Part shown: piece after piece, positions 1 through 10,226 of the stretch
Numbering within the stretch: position 1 is the stretch's first letter
Layout of the letters: each line of letters begins with the position of its first letter
Assembly (NCBI RefSeq): GCF_029852145.1
Contig: NC_079969.1
Location: forward strand, 21,196,459 to 21,260,458
Length of the DNA stretch: 64,000 nucleotides
Direction of reading: 5' to 3'
From: Microplitis mediator
Lineage: Eukaryota > Arthropoda > Insecta > Hymenoptera > Braconidae
Program-made: the position numbers and the translations under genes
The notes under the pieces: model-generated
What the model saw: the letters and a program-made list of their open reading frames with translations, nothing else
The model's database searches: none
What the model was told of the DNA's origin: nothing

Positions 1-50
1 TTTATTATATTTTAGATCTTTAGATCTATATATAATCAAATATAAATTAA

Positions 51-87
<37 letters not shown>

Positions 88-713
88 TTAATATTTTATT
101 TATAGAATATATTTAATTTCTTTAATATATTAGTAAAAATGACTCTAGTAATTTACGTTTGTAAGTACTAATAGTCTAATGACATGATTATATTATCTAT
201 CTATAAATACATAATAAAATGTTATATAACAAAAATAAATATATGTAGTAGCACAGTCGTTAATTATACTCTATATTTATATTTTGAGGGAAATATAATT
301 TGTTATGAATAATTGCAAACGTATAATTAAAAAATAAACTTCCCTCTGAATTCTTCAATATTAATCGTACATGAACATACGTAATTGTATATAAATTACA
401 CATAATCATATATATGATTAAACCCGCCTAATTTTCGGATCTAATTATATATAAAATATGATATATATATGTATTATACATAATCATATCTAATTATATA
501 TGAGTATATATAACTTGTATATGATTATATATAATTAGACCTGGCCAATTTTCAGATCTAATTATATATAACGTATTATATATAATCATATATAACCTAT
601 ATATAATTATATATAAATTATATATAATTAGACCTGGCCAATTTTTAGATCTAATTATATATAAGGTCTTATATATAATTATATATAATTAGGCAAAATC
701 ATTTTTTCCCGGG
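1..713. repeat. AT-rich low-complexity element abutting the 18S gene
   Basis: Almost pure A+T, starting with a (TA)n run near 54-86. From about 420 it is built from variants of a short unit (TATATAATTAGACCTGGCC and similar) repeated several times. It ends in ATTTTTTCCCGGG (701-713), directly joined to 18S sequence. The same CCCGGGAAAAA end with the same internal words occurs at 6752-6932 and 7818-7910, so this looks like one arm of a dispersed element that interrupts the rRNA gene. The other end lies outside the window. No gene seen. Confidence 0.6.
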
Positions 714-779
714 CAATCTGTCAATCCTTCCGGTGTCCGGGCCTGGTGAGGTTTCCCGTGTTGAGTCAAATTAAGCCGC

Positions 780-828
<49 letters not shown>

Positions 829-2017
829 TTTGCAACCATACTTCCCCCGGAACCCAAAAGCTTTGGTTTCCCGGAAGCTGCCCGCCGAGTCATCGGAGGA
901 ACATCGGCGGATCGCTAGCTGGCATCGTTTATGGTTAGAACTAGGGCGGTATCTGATCGCCTTCGAACCTCTAACTTTCGTTCTTGATTAATGAAAACAT
1001 TTTTGGCAAATGCTTTCGCTTCTGTTCGTCTTGCGACGATCCAAGAATTTCACCTCTAACGTCGCAATACGAATGCCCCCATCTGTCCCTATTAATCATT
1101 ACCTCGGTATTCCGAAAACCAACAAAATAGAACCGAGGTCCTATTCTATTATTCCATGCACACAGTATTCAGGCGAAATAAGCCTGCTTTAAGCACTCTA
1201 ATTTGTTCAAAGTAAACGTACCGGCCTACCTCGACACTCAATTAAGAGCACCGCGATAGGATTAAATTGGACCGCCAAGTTTGACCTTAGCTAAATCCAC
1301 CGGTAGGACGTTCCATAACATGTCAGTTAACACCGCGAGCGATGAACCAACAGTATGAAACACAGATTCAACTACGAGCTTTTTAACCGCAACAACTTTA
1401 ATATACGCTATTGGAGCTGGAATTACCGCGGCTGCTGGCACCAGACTTGCCCTCCAATGGATCCTCATTAAAGGATTTAAAGTGTATTCATTCCGATTAC
1501 GGGGCCTCAAATGAGTCCCGTATCGTTATTTTTCGTCACTACCTCCCCGTGCCGGGAGTGGGTAATTTGCGCGCCTGCTGCCTTCCTTGGATGTGGTAGC
1601 CGTTTCTCAGGCTCCCTCTCCGGAATCGAACCCTGATTCCCCGTTACCCGTTACAACCATGGTAGGCGCAGAACCTACCATCGACAGTTGATAAGGCAGA
1701 CATTTGAAAGATTCGTCGTCGGTACTAGACCATACGATCAGCAGAAAGTTATTCAGAGTCACCAAAAGTAACGATGGACAAGCCACCGATTGGTTTTGAT
1801 CTAATAAAAGCGTTCCTTCCATCTCTGGTCGGAACTCTGGTTTGCATGTATTAGCTCTAGAATTACCACAGTTATCCAAGTAAATGTGGGTACGATCTAA
1901 GGAACCATAACTGATTTAATGAGCCATTCGCGGTTTCACCTTAATACGGCATGTACTGAGACATGCATGGCTTAATCTTTGAGACAAGCATATGACTACT
2001 GGCAGGATCAACCAGGG
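714..2017 (-). rRNA. 18S (small subunit) ribosomal RNA, 5' part only
   Basis: On the minus strand the sequence begins with the universal SSU start (CCTGGTTGATCCTGCCAG near 2017) and runs through conserved blocks: the GGTAATTCCAGCTCC region near 1430, the AAACTTAAAGGAATTGACGG region near 810, and the AACACGGGAAACCTCACC region near 755. About 1,304 nt are present out of roughly 1,900 expected. Homology stops after GGATTGACAGATTG, where CCCGGG and AT-rich repeat DNA begin. The last third, with the decoding site and 3' helix 45, is absent from the window, so this copy is interrupted or truncated and would not give a working rRNA unless the rest lies beyond the element. Open frames across this stretch are rRNA sequence, not genes. 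Confidence 0.97.
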
Positions 2018-2599
2018 AGCTTCGTTTATGTTTTATGTTGAATAAAACACTAGAATTACTCCTCTTTCACTTATACATAAATATTAGTCTCTATTATAGT
2101 ACTAACAGTTGTAAAAGTGGTGCTGCTCAAAAGCATTTGCTTCTTACAACACTTTGAAATTTTAAATCAATGTTATTTATTCTTAAAATTGAATAATAAC
2201 TTTTTATTTTCAACCATCCTCTCATTTTTGTAAATATTACTACTCTCGCTAGATATTTTTATCAAAGCGACTTGGTTTTTATACACGTAAACGTGATATT
2301 TTATTCTTGCTCGGAAACAAGTAAGTCAATACTCAGTTTCATACTTGTATACTTCTTTAAAGTTATACATAATATTATATAAACGCCGTAGCGATTTACC
2401 ACATAAAGAGTCATTCAGTCATAGACATCGACCCGTGGTAATGTTACGTTAATAGTATATAACTTGCCGTAGTCAGTATCTGTCAGCTCTTACTCGAGCC
2501 GCTTCAACTGACTACTCTTTCATACTAGTACGAGCCGGCGTAAAAAAAAATTGTTATCGTGGGCTAACTGCTGGCCTCGTCAGGCGCGGCGGATACTAC
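2018..2599 (-). other. 5' external transcribed spacer of the rDNA unit (putative)
   Basis: This 580-bp stretch lies just upstream of the 18S 5' end in transcription direction. It is clearly less AT-rich than the spacer beyond it, most of all at 2490-2600 (GAGCCGGCG, CAGGCGCGGCGG). It has no coding potential. Position and size fit an insect 5' ETS, but the transcription start is inferred only from the repeated block at 2600. Confidence 0.6.
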
Positions 2600-2628
2600 A
2601 CTATCTCTCTGCATCTAAATTACCTGTT
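2600..2628 (-). promoter_or_regulatory. Putative rDNA (Pol I) gene promoter block
   Basis: A 29-bp block (plus strand begins ACTATCTCTCTGCATCTAAA) recurs with one mismatch at 3801-3829. It sits at the junction between the GC-richer ETS and the AT-rich spacer, about 583 bp before the 18S 5' end. Duplication of the gene promoter inside the intergenic spacer is well known in Drosophila and other eukaryotic rDNA. The role here is inferred from position and duplication only. Confidence 0.45.
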
Positions 2629-3800
2629 AATACTTCAAAAAATTTTCTATTTACATCACTAGCAGTTTATTACTAATTTATTTTTTTTAAATTAAATAAA
2701 TAAATAATTTTTTTGTTTAACTATTTGACATTTTTAATTAAAAAGTCAACTACTTCTCAAATGAATTCTAATTATATTTATCAATATGTATTGTATTTTC
2801 TATATGTTTTATTAATATATAATCATTTTTACTATATTTACTTAAAAATAAAAAAAATAAAAATAACGTTTATTTAAAATTTCTTCATACTTATATTATG
2901 TACTCTTATATTGTTAAAAATTATTAAACTATATTAAATTTTTTTTTAGTTTCTATAGCTAAATATCCGAAAATGGATTAAAAATTATATAACTTTCTAA
3001 TGAGTCATTTTCAACTTTTATATTAATTTTTTATTTATATATGTAATTATAATAAGTAAATATTTTTAATTTTACTTATGTTAAACATTGCTTTAATTGA
3101 TAAAAAATTTTAATAGAATCGCATTAAAATTTATAGTGTTTTTATTATAAACCAACTGTTAATTTTTTTTTTTTTTTTTTTTCAAAACGGTCATAGCGTT
3201 AATTGAATTTTTTATTACTTTGTTTCAATCTCTTAATCTTACTTATTTATTTATTTTTTTTTTTCATTTAACGATATACATTAACTCAAAACATAAAATG
3301 ACTTCAAATTCTTTTATTTAGTCTTTTTTGAATGAATTGAAATTCTAAACTAGTTTAAAATTCAAATTAATCGATTTTAAGTAATTAATATGTATTCATA
3401 GAAAAAAACATTTTTAGATTCATTTCAATAACATTTTTTATTTATAAGCTTTTATTTCTGTTGCTTTAATCTTTTAAATAATCATTTGTTTCATTTTTAT
3501 AAAATTTCAAGTCAGATGAAATGACTTTTTTTTTTATTTTTTTTTTTTTTTAATAGTGGCTTTATTCAATTTTTTTTTTCGCAAAACAATAAAAAAACAT
3601 TTGTATTAATTATTTGGATGAATGTATTTAGTCAAAAAAAATGATTTAATCGATATTTCTACATATACAATAGCTTGATAATTAATCAATTTGTTTTCTA
3701 ACCATAATAATATAAATATAAGAACAATTTATATTATTATAATGAATCATTATAAATATTTATAAAAACTTAATTTTCACTCAATAATTATTAATAGTAA

Positions 3801-3829
3801 ACTATCTCTCTGCATCTAAATTACATGTT
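3801..3829 (-). promoter_or_regulatory. Spacer copy of the Pol I promoter-like block
   Basis: Repeats the block at 2600-2628 in the same orientation with one mismatch, 1,201 bp further upstream. The sequence around it is not conserved, so the 29 bp were kept while the surroundings drifted, or were copied as a short piece. This fits a spacer promoter. Confidence 0.4.
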
Positions 3830-3889
3830 GGTACTTGTATTATTTTTTCAACATAACATTCTTTATTTATTTATTTATATGTATATGCA

Positions 3890-3890
<1 letters not shown>

Positions 3891-3948
<58 letters not shown>
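3891..3948. repeat. (ATT)n microsatellite
   Basis: About 19 uninterrupted ATT units within the rDNA spacer. Confidence 0.97.
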
Positions 3949-3950
<2 letters not shown>

Positions 3951-5384
3951 TTTTTTTTTAATATAATTTTATTGTTTTAATAAAAGTATTTAATTGTTTT
4001 TTTTTTTTTTATTTTTACTGAAACATAAAATAGTTTTAAAATATATATTTTAAATTTTAATCTATATAGTTTAATATATTATAATAATAATAAAAAATAT
4101 TATCGGTTGTATAAAGTAACTAATTCTTATCATTTATATAGTATTATTATATTTACAAAACTTTAAATGACTTTGTAACCTACGATAGTACTTGAACTAG
4201 GCTTTGAGTGCAGTTAGCTATGGCAATTGCTTAATGCCCAATAAACCGAACTGAAATATTTTGTACGCTATTATCAATAAACTAATAATCTTTATACCAA
4301 ATAAAATCTTTTGACTTTAATAAATTTTTAAATATATTCTTTTTCTTTTTTCAAATAAATTAAAATCCTTTTATGTACTAAAAATCTTTATTTAATCAAA
4401 CTGATATATTTCAATTTTAATTATTATTGAAATGAGTACCACTTCAACATTACTTTATTCTCTTTTTTTCCCTAATTTTACTTATTTTCTAAGATAGATA
4501 ATAGTATATTTTTTTAATCATTGATAGTATTTTTTCTTCTTCTTACACTTATCTTACATATTCACGAATAAATGACAAAATTCAACTGCTCTTAATAACC
4601 AAACTATATTTAGATACCAGTATTGTCAACTACTTCACACGGTATTCATTCTATAGTACTTTTAATGTTAAATTATTGTCAAATATGACATGTTGACTCA
4701 ATATCGTATTGTAATTAATATTATTATTTTTATAAAATCAAAATACTAAATAATTGTAAAATTCGTTAACAGATAAGTATATTTTACAAGTCGTTTAGTA
4801 ATTTCTCAAACACTGATGTTGGAGAACTTACTATACTGTTTAGTACATTCTCTATGTCAGTTATAAATTGTTAAAAGTATAATTAGTAGTAACTGCAAGT
4901 CATTCAGTAATTTCTTATATATTGATTTTAGAGTACTTAGTTAAATATGTTATTTCTAGCCTGACAGATATCATTTTCATGTTTCGACGATTTTTTATTT
5001 TATTTTACTCATTTATTAATTCAAATAAATTAATTAGTCATAACTTAATTTATTAGTTCTATTATACATCGTTTAAAGCTAACATTTCATAAAATGATAT
5101 ATGATTTTAAAAATAATTCGTTGCTATTATAGTACTCCATATTTTAGGTTACTAACTATCATGTATCTTTTGTTTTGTCGTTAATATTCTAATTTGAACT
5201 TATTAGTGAGATAATTGAAAATTTTATTAGCAAGGAGAGCTATTGATTTAAGTATAAGCTTAGTTTTTTATAAGTATGCATGTGTTCCTTATAAATCCTT
5301 TATTTTTGTTAAATTATTCATCAAAATAATTTTATAATTTCTACAGCATTTAAAACAAAAACATTTATGTATATATATATATAA

Positions 5385-5960
5385 TAGGGTGCTTCATTTC
5401 GGAGCCAGATTTTTTGTTTTTAAGCGCATGTGGCAAAAACCATAGTTCAACACAAAAAAAAAATTTTCGCGCAAGAAAAAAAATTCTATGTCGATTACAG
5501 ACCTATCTCATTGAAAAATTCGATTTTCCCATTAAAATAACATGGGAAAACTTTTTTTTAGCTTTAAGTATTTTTAACCTCGCTAAAAAATCAATAAATC
5601 GAATAGACCAATACATATTTTTGTAGGAAATTGAACGCTCTACAAAAAAGCTCTCTTATTATTTTTCGATAAATCCATCTATTCAAAAGTTATTGGAGCT
5701 CGAAGTAAAGTTGGAGATCTTTTTACTTTTCCGGTGAAACTATCAGACTTATCACAAAATTTTATAAGGTCTTCTTTTTTAACAATTTCATTCTCTACAA
5801 ATTATTATCAGTAAATTTTTTTCAAATTCCGCATTGTTTTCTAGTTATTTTCATTTCAATGTCGAGCTCTTGAAATCGATCAGAACCACTTTTTTAAGAG
5901 CTTGAAATTAAAATGAAAATAACCAGAAAACAATGCGGTATTTGAAAAAAACACTTATAT
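5385..5960. mobile_element. One-armed copy of the 1-kb foldback family
   Basis: It shares several words with the foldback elements at 8111-9128 and 44843-45749: AATAACATGGGAAAA, the TAGAGAATTGAACGCTCTAC-like segment, CAAAACTATCAGACTTATC and CGCATTGTTTTCTAGTTATT. The left arm is long (about 5395-5850) but only a short stretch of the right arm remains (about 5895-5955, ATGAAAATAACCAGAAAAC), so the right arm seems deleted. Frames in it are arm sequence, not a gene. Confidence 0.65.
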
Positions 5961-6751
5961 ATATATTTATTATTTTTCACTCATTAAACAAATTATTTTT
6001 GTACATGTTAAATTAAAAATTCTTTTCAACTTTCAGCCTTTGATTTTATTTCTTAGTACTTTCTAAAATATTCCATTTAATACGTATAGGAAAAGTGACG
6101 ATTATTTTTCAATTCTCCAACGCCCAGCGATTAATTTTAAGTGATCGGGTCACTAATTAAGGCATTTTCTAAGGTATTTTTCAGAAACGTATTGAATATC
6201 TTTCATTCTATCTTAAATACTATTTTTCATTAGTTTGAATTCATTTATAATAACAAGAAAAATCAAACTTGATATGTTTCTGATAAATTTTTTAATTATA
6301 AAATCAATAAAATTTCTATATCTCGTAAACATAAAAGTATAGTAGCTTGATTTATGAGACTTTTTGTGTAGAGAATTCAATTTTCAACAAAATTTCTATT
6401 TGCTTTTTGCCTACAGCATTTCATTCCCTATGAAACGCCGAAAACAGCTCCCCAACAATAAAATGCAGCTTAGAGAATTGCAACAAATTATCAGATTTCT
6501 TATGCTTTTTGAATAGAAAAACTTGAAAAACATTGAGAAAGTACGTAGAATTTAAATTTAAGACTAAAATTTACAGAAAATTACAACAATATTTTGCTTG
6601 GTGAGTAAAATAAAATATTTGACATCTAATATAGAACATTCTAAAACACGCTCTGCTCTCTTCACATTCGAATTATTTATTAAATTTTATGTGAAATAAT
6701 CATATTCTCAAGTAGGAATAATGAGCAATGTTTGTGCAACAACTATTCATA
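5961..6751. other. AT-rich spacer, nothing recognised
   Basis: No coding region, RNA gene or clear repeat boundary was found. The sequence is degenerate and AT-rich. Confidence 0.6.
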
Positions 6752-6932
6752 ACCCGGGAAAAAATAATCAGACCTGATCGGACATCAAAAATGACCGGGC
6801 ATGATTAGACCTAATTAGGTCTGTTCATGTCTGAACAGACCCGAATTCACCCAGTCATTTATTTTGTCAATTATAAGTTTGAGAGAATCGAACCTATACA
6901 GATCTGATAAGGTCTAATTATTTTTTCCGGGT
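6752..6932. mobile_element. CCCGGGAAAAA-ended element, complete copy (GC-type filling)
   Basis: Starts ACCCGGGAAAAAATAATCAG and ends CTAATTATTTTTTCCGGGT, so the ends are inverted repeats. The filling is a string of variants of GACCTGATCGG, GACATGATTAGACC and similar near-palindromic words. No coding capacity. Same ends as the arm that interrupts the 18S gene. Confidence 0.6.
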
Positions 6933-7279
6933 CTGAAACAAAATAAATTTCTTATTTTTACCTTATTGAAAGTTGTAAATATAAATTATATTAGAAAATC
7001 TAAATATTCTATAATGTAAATTGATTATCATAAAAATAATAAAACAGAGTATTATATGAAGTTTGTAGTAGGCAATTATCCATGTAAACGACAAAATATG
7101 TTAAGAAAAAATTTTTTAATGTTTTGTGTGTACATTTATTTGAATCATTAAATTTGTAAATCATCAATAAACGGTATATTTTATTGTTCAATTTATAAAA
7201 TTATTTTGGCCAACATTGAAAACCTACTGTAGAATAAAAAAATTCATCTATAATTATCGCTAATTAAGTTTTTTTAATT
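6933..7279. other. Spacer, nothing recognised
   Basis: AT-rich. The short frames here have no recognisable protein features. Confidence 0.55.
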
Positions 7280-7490
7280 TAATCCAACATATCAGGCTTG
7301 GTCAGACATGAACAGGCATGGCCATGCATGATTATGTTTGAATCAATTTATAACATCATACATGATCATCTCTGTTCGTGGTTAGTCAGAAATCAACCAA
7401 CATATCAGGCCTGTTCAGAGCTGAAGGTTTTTAACCTTTCAGGCTTGATCATGCATTAACAGGCATTGTCATATCTGAACATTTTTTCCC
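7280..7490. repeat. Array of CAGGCATGGTCATGCATGA-like words
   Basis: Repeats of short words such as AGGCTTGGTCAGACATGAAC and CAGGCATGGCCATGCATG, ending in ATTTTTTCCCAAG near 7491. This is a diverged relative of the 6752-6932 element without a clear left end. Confidence 0.5.
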
Positions 7491-7817
7491 AAGAATATTG
7501 TCAATATCATGGTATGTATATAATATTGACTGAACTTATATACAAGAGTCTTAAAATAGATTTTTAACGCTAACATCCCTGTTTAAGGATTCCGATTGAA
7601 TCCTATTGAAGTAAATTGGATTTCTCAACCAGGGATTGAATAATTATTGCTCTAGACTTTTACTCCAATAACTTGCGCAAAAATATGACAAGAACCTTCC
7701 TGATTAAAGAAAACGATTCACTCAATATTGATACTCACTCATAAAGCTCATAAATGTAGGTATAAAAGGGTACTCTCAAACTATAAAAAAAGAAAATATT
7801 TTTTAATAGTTGGAAAT

Positions 7818-7910
7818 CCCGGGAAAAAAAAATTATATATGATAAGATATAATCATATATAATTATATAAAATTATATATAATTTTATGTAATTATATAT
7901 AATTGGTCAC
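7818..7910. repeat. CCCGGGAAAAA-ended element, AT-type filling, partial
   Basis: Begins CCCGGGAAAAAAAAATTATA and continues with TATATAATTA words, as at the 18S junction read on the other strand. No matching right end was found. Confidence 0.5.
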
Positions 7911-8110
7911 ATAATAACAATTTTAGTCAATTTTTTATTTCACAGCTTACCGCTTATTCTATAGAGATAGAACTAAAAGTTATGATGGCTAGAAATATTA
8001 GAAAAATAAAAAAATAAATGAATAACACGGTAGTTGCTTTCGTAACAACAATCGCTGGTAAATTAGGTGAATTAAGAGGATCGTTCAAAGTGTAAAAGTT
8101 AAACGTGTAT
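7911..8110. other. Short spacer with possible coding remnant
   Basis: It holds a small open stretch beginning at an ATG near 8018 that ends just before the foldback element. It could be an exon remnant of the same dead gene as 9342-9510, but nothing recognisable is encoded. Confidence 0.25.
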
Positions 8111-9128
8111 ACTAGGGTGGGCCAAAAAAAGTGACTATTTTTTTTTTCTTTAGTTACAGTGAAAATATTGTTTGAGATGATGAAAAAAAAATTCTATTAA
8201 AATTTGAGCTCTTAATATTAATATTAAGAGGTGCCTATTTGCAATTCTCCATTTCCCATTTGAATAACATGGGAAAAAAAATTTTTTATTTTTTTATTTT
8301 TCTAGTTCGGCATTCGCACGTCATATAAATGAGTCCATAGCATATTCTTGTAGAGAATTTAACGCTCTACAAAAAAGGTCTCTTATCATTTTTTGATAAA
8401 TCCATCTATTTGAAAGTTATCGGAGCTGGAAGTCAAATCTATAATAAATTTCCAGATCTTTTTACTTTTCCAGCAAAACTATCAGACTTATCAAAAAAAT
8501 GTCACAGAATCTTTTTTATAGACAATTTTACTCCCTACAAATTATTTTCAATGAAGTTCTTTGAAATACCGCATTGTTTTCTAGTTATTTTCATTTTAAT
8601 GCCAAGCTCGTAAAAATAATAGTCTTCTACTCTATTCTGAGAACTTAAGATTAAAATGAAAATAACTAAAAAACAATGCGGAATTTGAATTAACTTTATT
8701 TCAACTAATTTGTAGGAAATAAAATTGTCTATAAAAAAGATCCTATGACATTTTTTGATAAGTCTGATAGTTTTGCTGGAAAAGTAAAAAGATCTGGAAA
8801 TTTATTATAGATTTGACTTCCAGCTCCGAATTGATGGATTTGTCAAAAAATGATAAGAGACCTTTTTTGTAGAGCGTTAAATTCTCTACAAGAATATGCT
8901 ATGGACTCATTTGTATGACGTGCGAATGCCGAGCTAGAAAAATAAAAAAATATAAAATTTTTTTTCCCATGTTATTTAAATGGGAAATGGAGAATTGCAA
9001 ATAGGCACCTCTTAATATTAATATTAAGAGCTCAAATTTTAATAGAATTTTTTTTTCATCTTCTCAAACAATATTTTCACTGTAACTAAAGAAAAAAAAA
9101 ATAGTCACTTTTTTTGGCCCACCCTAGT
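8111..9128. mobile_element. 1.0-kb foldback element, complete
   Basis: Both ends carry CTAGGGTGGGCCAAAAAAAG in inverted orientation and the arms pair along almost their full length (about 490 bp each) around a small loop near 8600-8640. Flanks read TGTATA on both sides, a likely 6-bp target duplication. There is no transposase gene, so it is non-autonomous. Relatives lie at 5385-5960 and 44843-45749. A transcript through it would fold into a long hairpin. Confidence 0.85.
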
Positions 9129-9341
9129 GTATACTAAAATAGTTGACTTTGCTACGAAAAATAATTTTTAACTTCCTAGTGAATCAAAAGAAGATTTTTA
9201 AAAAATTGGAAGTAATCCTAAAAGTCCAAGAACATAATAATGATTTGGTATGTATTTTAATAAATAGTTCTCTAAAATATTTGCACACATCGTAAAGTTC
9301 TTGTAGAAAATAATGCTTGCTTATTTATTTTTAGAAAGCGA
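9129..9341. other. Spacer between foldback and coding remnant
   Basis: AT-rich. It ends in a good polypyrimidine tract and TTTTTAG acceptor at 9330-9341. Confidence 0.4.
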
Positions 9342-9510
9342 TATTAAAAACTTCAAATGATCGATTGGCAGAAGTTGGAAAAACTATTGCAATTATACTC
9401 CGATTATTGTTATCGAGAGATCTCGCAATGAATTGCACAGCTCAAAAAGCAATAAACGGCAAACATCTGATAAAAATGTTTTCTTTGCAAAAATTATTCC
9501 TGGTAATTAA
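9342..9510 (+). pseudogene. Orphan exon-like coding fragment
   Basis: After an acceptor-like TTATTTATTTTTAG (ending near 9334) one frame stays open for about 55 codons and reads like real protein: AILKTSNDRLAEVGKTIAII, then LRLLLSRDLAMNCTAQKAIN, then GKHLIKMFSLQKLFL. A donor-like GTAATT follows. The shape (a helix, then a basic tail with GK) recalls C-terminal domains found in transposon-related insect proteins such as DUF4806, but I cannot assign it. A foldback lies 200 bp upstream and a MITE begins 50 bp downstream, so the gene was probably broken up by insertions. No matching neighbouring exons were found. Confidence 0.35.
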
Positions 9511-9557
9511 GAATACAGGATAATAATATTTTATGAATATTAAATTGAGATGTTACT

Positions 9558-10048
9558 TACCCTGATAGCCATACCTTACTCAGTAAGTTCTGCAGTGAAA
9601 CATTTTCGGCTAACTTAACGAGAAAGTTTCTGGCAAGCTTGGCTGGATAATACTTTCCTTTAAGTTGGCTTCAGAATACGGCAGTAGCTTGAATGTAACT
9701 TGACAGTAAAACTTGCCGTCAATTTGAAGTGAAACTTTCAATTAACTTAACCTCATTGTCTGACAGTAACACTTGTAGTCAAATTGAATTCAAACCCTAT
9801 CCAAAAATTCCCATAGAATCCACTCAACTACGACAAAAACCGCATAGAAACCAATACAGTCTATAGGATTCTATGCGGTTTTTGTCGCAGTTGAGTGGAT
9901 TCTATGGGAATTTTTAGATAGGGAAGTTACAGACAATTTACTGTCAACTTAAAGGTAACTGCTTGCTCTCCAACACTTTCCTTTAAGTTACCTTTAGAAT
10001 ACGGCAGTAGCTTGTAGTTAACTTACGGTTAGGGTGGCTATCTGGGTA
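9558..10048. mobile_element. MITE, TACCCTGATAGCC family, copy A
   Basis: Terminal inverted repeats TACCCTGATAGCC and GGCTATCTGGGTA. The filling has words shared with 19505-19871 and 29847-30205 (AACACTTGTAGTCAAATTGA, CTCCAACACTTTCCTTTAAG). A palindromic element (9795-9923) is inserted inside it. No coding capacity. Confidence 0.85.
9795..9923. mobile_element. 129-bp palindromic element, copy 1 (nested)
   Basis: Near-perfect inverted repeat, with ends CCCTATCC and GATAGGG and arms containing TTCCCATAGAATCCACTCAA and its complement. It interrupts the phrase TTGAATTCAAGTTACAG, which is intact in other copies of the host MITE, so the insertion is clear. A second copy is at 17996-18124. Confidence 0.85.
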
Positions 10049-10226
10049 TAAAATCAAAATTTTGATTATTTGCCAGACATTTTATTGTCGGAAACAAATG
10101 TCTCAACAAATGTCTCATTAAAAAATTGTCATATTATTTAATATATATATATGTTTATTGGAACTATATGCACAATTAAATATTTATAGGTTTCATATCA
10201 ATAGCTTGATCAGATCAAATCATATA
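10049..10226. other. Spacer, nothing recognised
   Basis: AT-rich with a short TATATA run. Confidence 0.5.

Larger units (their letters stand above)
2629..5384. other. rDNA intergenic spacer and flank, AT-rich, no gene
   Basis: No coding region. It holds long poly-T runs (3160-3182, 3525-3555), an ATT microsatellite (3891-3948), a second copy of the promoter-like block (3801-3829) and two imperfect copies of a segment of about 45 bp beginning near 4788 and 4897 (AAGTCGTTTAGTAATTTCTC against AAGTCATTCAGTAATTTCTT), which resemble IGS subrepeats. Where true spacer ends and flanking DNA begins cannot be seen. Confidence 0.5.

Noticed and set aside
420..700. CRISPR-like regularly spaced repeats
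   Set aside because: Repeat units vary, spacers are not distinct, and the setting is eukaryotic rDNA flank.
1010..1879. Several open frames of 60-90 codons on both strands
   Set aside because: They lie entirely within conserved 18S rRNA sequence.
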